Positions 4,976-8,404 of a stretch of 8,404 nucleotides of DNA are shown here, piece after piece. How positions within the stretch are numbered: position 1 is the first letter of the stretch; the number at the start of each line of letters is the position of its first letter. The stretch lies in NCBI GenBank assembly GCA_027622115.1, contig JAQBZS010000264.1, positions 1 through 8,404 on the forward strand, in the 5' to 3' direction. The stretch is from Planctomycetota bacterium (lineage in GTDB: Bacteria; Planctomycetota; Planctomycetia; Planctomycetales; Planctomycetaceae). The notes under the pieces were generated by a model. That model was not told the origin of the DNA and did not search any database. It was given only the letters and a program-made list of their open reading frames with translations. The position numbers and the translations under genes were made by a program.

Positions 4976-7900
4976 ATGGAATCGAATTGCTCTTGCCGGT
5001 TCTCCTTGCGTACTCGGCTGCTTGGATTGTTGATCGCTCTGGCCGTCCTGCCCCGTGCTGCTCATGCGGACGCCGATTTAGACGCCAAGTTGGCAAAAGA
5101 AAAAGCCGCCATCGCCGGTTTGAGGGGGCTGTCGACCAACATGCAGTTTCACCGTGTCGAGCGCACCGTGCGATTGCTGCGGCTCAGCAAATCCCTGGTG
5201 ACGGACGAGAAGTTACAGCACGTGGCCCAATTCTTGGATATCAAATATCTCGCCATCGTCTGTCCAAAGATCACGGATGCGGGGATCGCACACCTGGCGG
5301 GGCTCACGAAGCTTGATACGCTGTGGATTTCCGGGACCGGCATGACGGACGCCGGAATGGACCACATCCGGGGCTTGAAACAACTCGAACGGCTGTATCT
5401 TGACGATTCGGCCATCAGCGATGCCGGTCTGAAACGCATCGCGCAACTGGCCAATCTCACCACGCTTTCGATACAGCGAACCAAAGTGACCGACGCCGGG
5501 CTGGCTCATTTGGCTGGGCTCAAAAACTTGACGACGCTGCGATTGGACGGCAACGCGATTCACGGTAGCGGGCTGTCGTCACTGGCTGAGCTGCCGAAGC
5601 TCAAAGTGCTGTCACTGGCCGGCACGCAACTCCGGATCGACGGCATCGCGCACTTGCAAAAGTTGGCGGCTTTGGAGCACCTGACACTGAATCAGACAAC
5701 ATTGGGAAACGACTCAGTTGCGGCCATCACCAAACTGGCGCAACTCAAGACGTTGGTGGTGATCGATGCCGGCTTCAGCGCGGAAGCCATCACCACACTT
5801 CGCTCGGGACTGAAGAAGACGTCCATATTTGACGGCCGACCGCTGGGCATCGCCACCATGGACGACGAGCTGCGGGTTCGATCCGCGGCGGCGAATTCGA
5901 AAGCGGCGGAAGTCGACTTGAAGCCCGTTGAGCCACCGGCGCGCGAGCGATTTGTGCGTGGATCGGACGTTCCCGACTTCCAACGCCACGTGCTGCCGCT
6001 GCTCGGAAGACTGGGCTGCAATGGCCGCGCCTGTCACGGATCGTTTCAGGGGCAAGGTGGGTTCCGACTGTCGATGTTCGGCTACGACTTCGACGTCGAT
6101 CACAAAAACCTCACGGGCGGCGACGCACCGCGAGTCGACATCAAACAGCCCGAGTCCAGCCTGATCCTCAATAAACCCACGCTCGACAAAGACGAACATG
6201 GCGGCGGTCGGCGGTTCGAGAAAGGCGGTTGGGAATACCATCTGCTGCGACGTTGGGTGGTCGGCGGTGCCAAACCGGTCGCCAAGGACGCTCCCCAATT
6301 TACGCGATTGGACGTGACACCGCGTGAAGTCGTGTTCTCCAAAGTTGGGGAAACTCGCCCGCTCAAAGCCGTGGCAGTCTGGAGCGATGGGACTCGTGAA
6401 GACGTCACCTGTTTGACGCGGTTTCAATCGAATGACGATGGCGTCGCCGAGGTCTCGAGAGACGGCTTGGTGACTTCCACCGGCCCGGGCGACACCTACA
6501 TCATCGCGTTCTACGACAATGGGATTTCGCAAACACAAGTCATCCACCCGTTGTCGAATCTGACCGGCGATCGCTATCCCGAAATCGCGACGCCCACCAA
6601 GATCGACGAACTCGTGCTCGGCAAACTCCGCAAGCTGGGAGTCGTGCCGTCCGCCGTCAGCGAAGACGAAGAGTTTCTACGACGAGTGGGAATCGACCTC
6701 ATCGGGACGCTGCCGACACCGGACGAAATCACGGCGTTTGTCAAAGATCAATCCGCCGACAAGCGGGCTCGCAAGATCGACGAGTTATTGGAGCGGCCCG
6801 CGTATGTCACATGGTGGACGACTCGGCTCAGCGACCTCACCGGCAGTAACGCCGGGTATCTCGGCGGGACGGAAATGGCAAGCGTCGTGGCCGAACAATG
6901 GCGAGCGTGGATCGAACGGCGAGTCCGCGACAATGTCGGCTGGGACAAGATCGTCGAAGGCATCGTGTTGGCTCGCAATCGTCGGCTCGGCCAGACGTAT
7001 GCCGACTTCATTCGCGAGCAAAGCCGATTCACGGCACGCATCAAGCCGACCGACTACACGGCGCTCGACAATCCGATGCCACACTATTGGTTCCGTTCGA
7101 ATCAGACGTCGTCGACCGACAAGGCGTTGACGTTTGGGTACACGTTTCTCGCCGTGCGGCTGCAATGTGCCCAATGCCACAAACACCCGTATGACCAGTG
7201 GTCCCAACAAGACTTCGAGAAATTCACGCAATTCTTTACTCGGATCCAAAACGGCAGTGCCGCGGACGCGTCCGTGGAACGCGAGCAGATGCGGCAACGT
7301 CTCGGCGTGCCGGTGAAGCTGAACACGGCGGCGTTACGGCGGCAGAGCTATCTGCGGATCGCTGCCGAGGGCAATCCGATTCCGTGGAAAGAGATCGCCA
7401 TCACCCCGCCGCGAGCCAATGGAAAACCGCACGTCGCCAAATTACTGGCCGACGAGGAGTTGGACCTCAACCAGTACGACGATCCGCGAGTTCCGCTGAT
7501 GCGGTGGTTGCTGGATCAAAAGAATCTGTACTTCGCCCGAGCCTTCGTGAATCGCATCTGGGCCAACTATTTCAACGTGGGCATTATCGATCCGCCCGAC
7601 GATTTGAATCTCGCGAATCCGCCCAGCAACCGCGAATTACTCGACCACTTGGCCGCCGAATTCGTCAATCACGATTACGACATGAAGTGGCTGCATCGCA
7701 CGATCGCGAGGAGCCACACGTATCAACGTTCGTGGCGACCGACTCCGACCAACAAACGAGACCAGCGCAACTTTAGTCACGCGATCGTGCGGCGTTTGCC
7801 GGCCGAAGTCGCGATGGACGCGGTGATTCAAGCGACCGCGAATTCCTCTCGGATGGGCCAGGTTGCCACGGATGTCGCGCAGCGCAAAATCGGGCAGCAT

Positions 7901-8347
7901 CCCAGGTCGTACCAAGCCCGAGCCATCGACTATTCGCTGTTGATTTTCGGCAAACCGCTACGCACCACGACCTGCGACTGCGAACGCAAACTCCAACCGA
8001 CATTGTTGCAGGCGCTCTTCATTCGCAACGACAGCGAATTGTTGGGCTATCTTGAAAGACGCGACGGCTGGTTGTTCGAGACATCGCTGGCATTGCGACA
8101 GCCGTTGGAGTCCGAGATCGGCGGCACAATTCCGCAGGCGAAGCCGCGACCCGACAGGGTGGTCACGGAAGCGGACGTCGATGAATTGATCTCGAACGCG
8201 TACTTGCGGGTTCTCAGCCGGCGGCCGGACACCGGCGAACGCAAGATTGCTCGACAGCATATCGCGGAATCGGCCAACACGGTGGAAGGTCTACGAAACG
8301 TCATGTGGGCGTTGCTGAATACGCAAGAATTCATCACGAACCATTGA
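4976..8347 (+). CDS. Exported LRR / planctomycete cytochrome / DUF1549-DUF1553 protein
   Basis: A 1123-residue surface or periplasmic protein. The ATG at 4976 follows GAAGG with a good gap. Domains in order: signal peptide (about 1-31, ending RAAHA); nine leucine-rich repeats of exactly 24 residues starting at 75, 99, 123, 147, 171, 195, 219, 243 and 267 (consensus VTDAGLAHLAGLxxL); a cytochrome-like segment with C348-x4-C353-H354 (GCNGRACHG) and FRLSMFGYD (364-371); an Ig/BIG2-like segment (about 441-525); DUF1549/PSCyt2 (about 541-760) with canonical haem motif C731-A-Q-C734-H735 in QCAQCHKHPYDQW; and DUF1553/PSD1 (about 835-1115) with FVNRIWANYFNVGI and the ending LLNTQEF. These architectures are a planctomycete hallmark, usually next to a DUF1501 gene, and their biochemistry is unresolved. 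Haem attachment at C731/C734 is plausible. The CX4CH site is conserved in the family, but whether it binds haem is uncertain. The LRR part suggests protein or polymer binding at the cell surface. The gene diverges from 3959-4693 and is followed 13 bases later by another reading frame. Confidence 0.92.
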   Translation: MESNCSCRFSLRTRLLGLLIALAVLPRAAHADADLDAKLAKEKAAIAGLRGLSTNMQFHRVERTVRLLRLSKSLVTDEKLQHVAQFLDIKYLAIVCPKITDAGIAHLAGLTKLDTLWISGTGMTDAGMDHIRGLKQLERLYLDDSAISDAGLKRIAQLANLTTLSIQRTKVTDAGLAHLAGLKNLTTLRLDGNAIHGSGLSSLAELPKLKVLSLAGTQLRIDGIAHLQKLAALEHLTLNQTTLGNDSVAAITKLAQLKTLVVIDAGFSAEAITTLRSGLKKTSIFDGRPLGIATMDDELRVRSAAANSKAAEVDLKPVEPPARERFVRGSDVPDFQRHVLPLLGRLGCNGRACHGSFQGQGGFRLSMFGYDFDVDHKNLTGGDAPRVDIKQPESSLILNKPTLDKDEHGGGRRFEKGGWEYHLLRRWVVGGAKPVAKDAPQFTRLDVTPREVVFSKVGETRPLKAVAVWSDGTREDVTCLTRFQSNDDGVAEVSRDGLVTSTGPGDTYIIAFYDNGISQTQVIHPLSNLTGDRYPEIATPTKIDELVLGKLRKLGVVPSAVSEDEEFLRRVGIDLIGTLPTPDEITAFVKDQSADKRARKIDELLERPAYVTWWTTRLSDLTGSNAGYLGGTEMASVVAEQWRAWIERRVRDNVGWDKIVEGIVLARNRRLGQTYADFIREQSRFTARIKPTDYTALDNPMPHYWFRSNQTSSTDKALTFGYTFLAVRLQCAQCHKHPYDQWSQQDFEKFTQFFTRIQNGSAADASVEREQMRQRLGVPVKLNTAALRRQSYLRIAAEGNPIPWKEIAITPPRANGKPHVAKLLADEELDLNQYDDPRVPLMRWLLDQKNLYFARAFVNRIWANYFNVGIIDPPDDLNLANPPSNRELLDHLAAEFVNHDYDMKWLHRTIARSHTYQRSWRPTPTNKRDQRNFSHAIVRRLPAEVAMDAVIQATANSSRMGQVATDVAQRKIGQHPRSYQARAIDYSLLIFGKPLRTTTCDCERKLQPTLLQALFIRNDSELLGYLERRDGWLFETSLALRQPLESEIGGTIPQAKPRPDRVVTEADVDELISNAYLRVLSRRPDTGERKIARQHIAESANTVEGLRNVMWALLNTQEFITNH

Positions 8348-8360
8348 GATTCATCGATTG

Positions 8361-8404
8361 ATGGGGTCTGGCTTACGTATTTCAGATTTGGCGGGCGTTC
8401 GACG
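8361..8404 (+). CDS. Start of a following gene, truncated by the window (possibly DUF1501)
   Basis: An ATG 13 bases after the preceding stop opens a frame beginning MGSGLRISDLAGVR that runs off the window. The ribosome site is weak (a GAG at 8346-8348, 12 bases away). In planctomycetes the gene after a DUF1549/DUF1553 gene is very often a DUF1501 (sulfatase-fold, Tat-exported) protein. The short N-terminus would fit a leader before a Tat motif lying outside the window. Only 14 complete codons are visible, so the family assignment rests on context alone. Confidence 0.4.
   Translation, partial: MGSGLRISDLAGVR

Noticed and set aside
4734..5033. Plus-strand open frame overlapping the start of the LRR-cytochrome gene
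   Set aside because: It runs through the promoter region, has no family resemblance, and is out of frame with the real gene.

Overview
The window almost certainly comes from a planctomycete, probably a Pirellula/Rhodopirellula-like lineage (the phylum is well supported, the lineage is inferred). The evidence is the giant secreted LRR + planctomycete-cytochrome + DUF1549/DUF1553 protein at 4976-8347, a ribosomal L17 fragment with the Trp-rich insertion I recall from planctomycete L17, and a WD40 remnant. Base composition is moderately GC-rich throughout.

Layout. Positions 1-2610 are a scrapyard. An unassigned 230-base stretch is followed by a minus-strand remnant of rplQ (231-593) that lacks its 5' part. 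Its reading frame is cut exactly at the left end of a 1395-bp ISL3-family insertion sequence (595-1989). The IS has 20-bp terminal inverted repeats (19/20 matches) and a transposase whose reading frame breaks at an A8 run. On its other side is a different truncated gene, a minus-strand WD40 fragment (about 1990-2470). Upstream of that fragment lies a very strong inverted repeat (2511-2607). The two flanks of the IS belong to different genes and no 8-bp target duplication is visible, so the locus has been rearranged.

Positions 2740-4693 hold two minus-strand genes. One is an AraC-family regulator with an N-terminal cupin domain (2740-3657, probable TTG start). The other is a small secreted Gly-rich helical protein with LTxxQ-like motifs (3959-4693). 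A textbook intrinsic terminator (3861-3899) ends the transcript of the secreted-protein gene before the regulator, so the regulator should have its own promoter in the 3658-3860 gap.

Positions 4694-4975 are a divergent promoter region. It has a sigma70-like promoter for the large plus-strand gene and a dyad (AGTTG-N4-CAACT) within a 15-bp sequence repeated exactly upstream of the araC-type gene. The large gene (4976-8347, 1123 aa) encodes an exported protein with nine register-perfect 24-residue leucine-rich repeats, two putative haem-attachment motifs, an Ig-like segment, and DUF1549 and DUF1553 domains. Thirteen bases after its stop a new reading frame starts and runs off the window. By known planctomycete gene order it is probably the DUF1501 partner, but only 14 complete codons are visible.

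I see no CRISPR array, tRNA, rRNA or defence system. The points most worth a second look are the frame-split transposase, the IS-cut rplQ remnant, the long palindrome, and the repeated dyad linking the regulator with the divergent secreted-protein/cytochrome promoter region.
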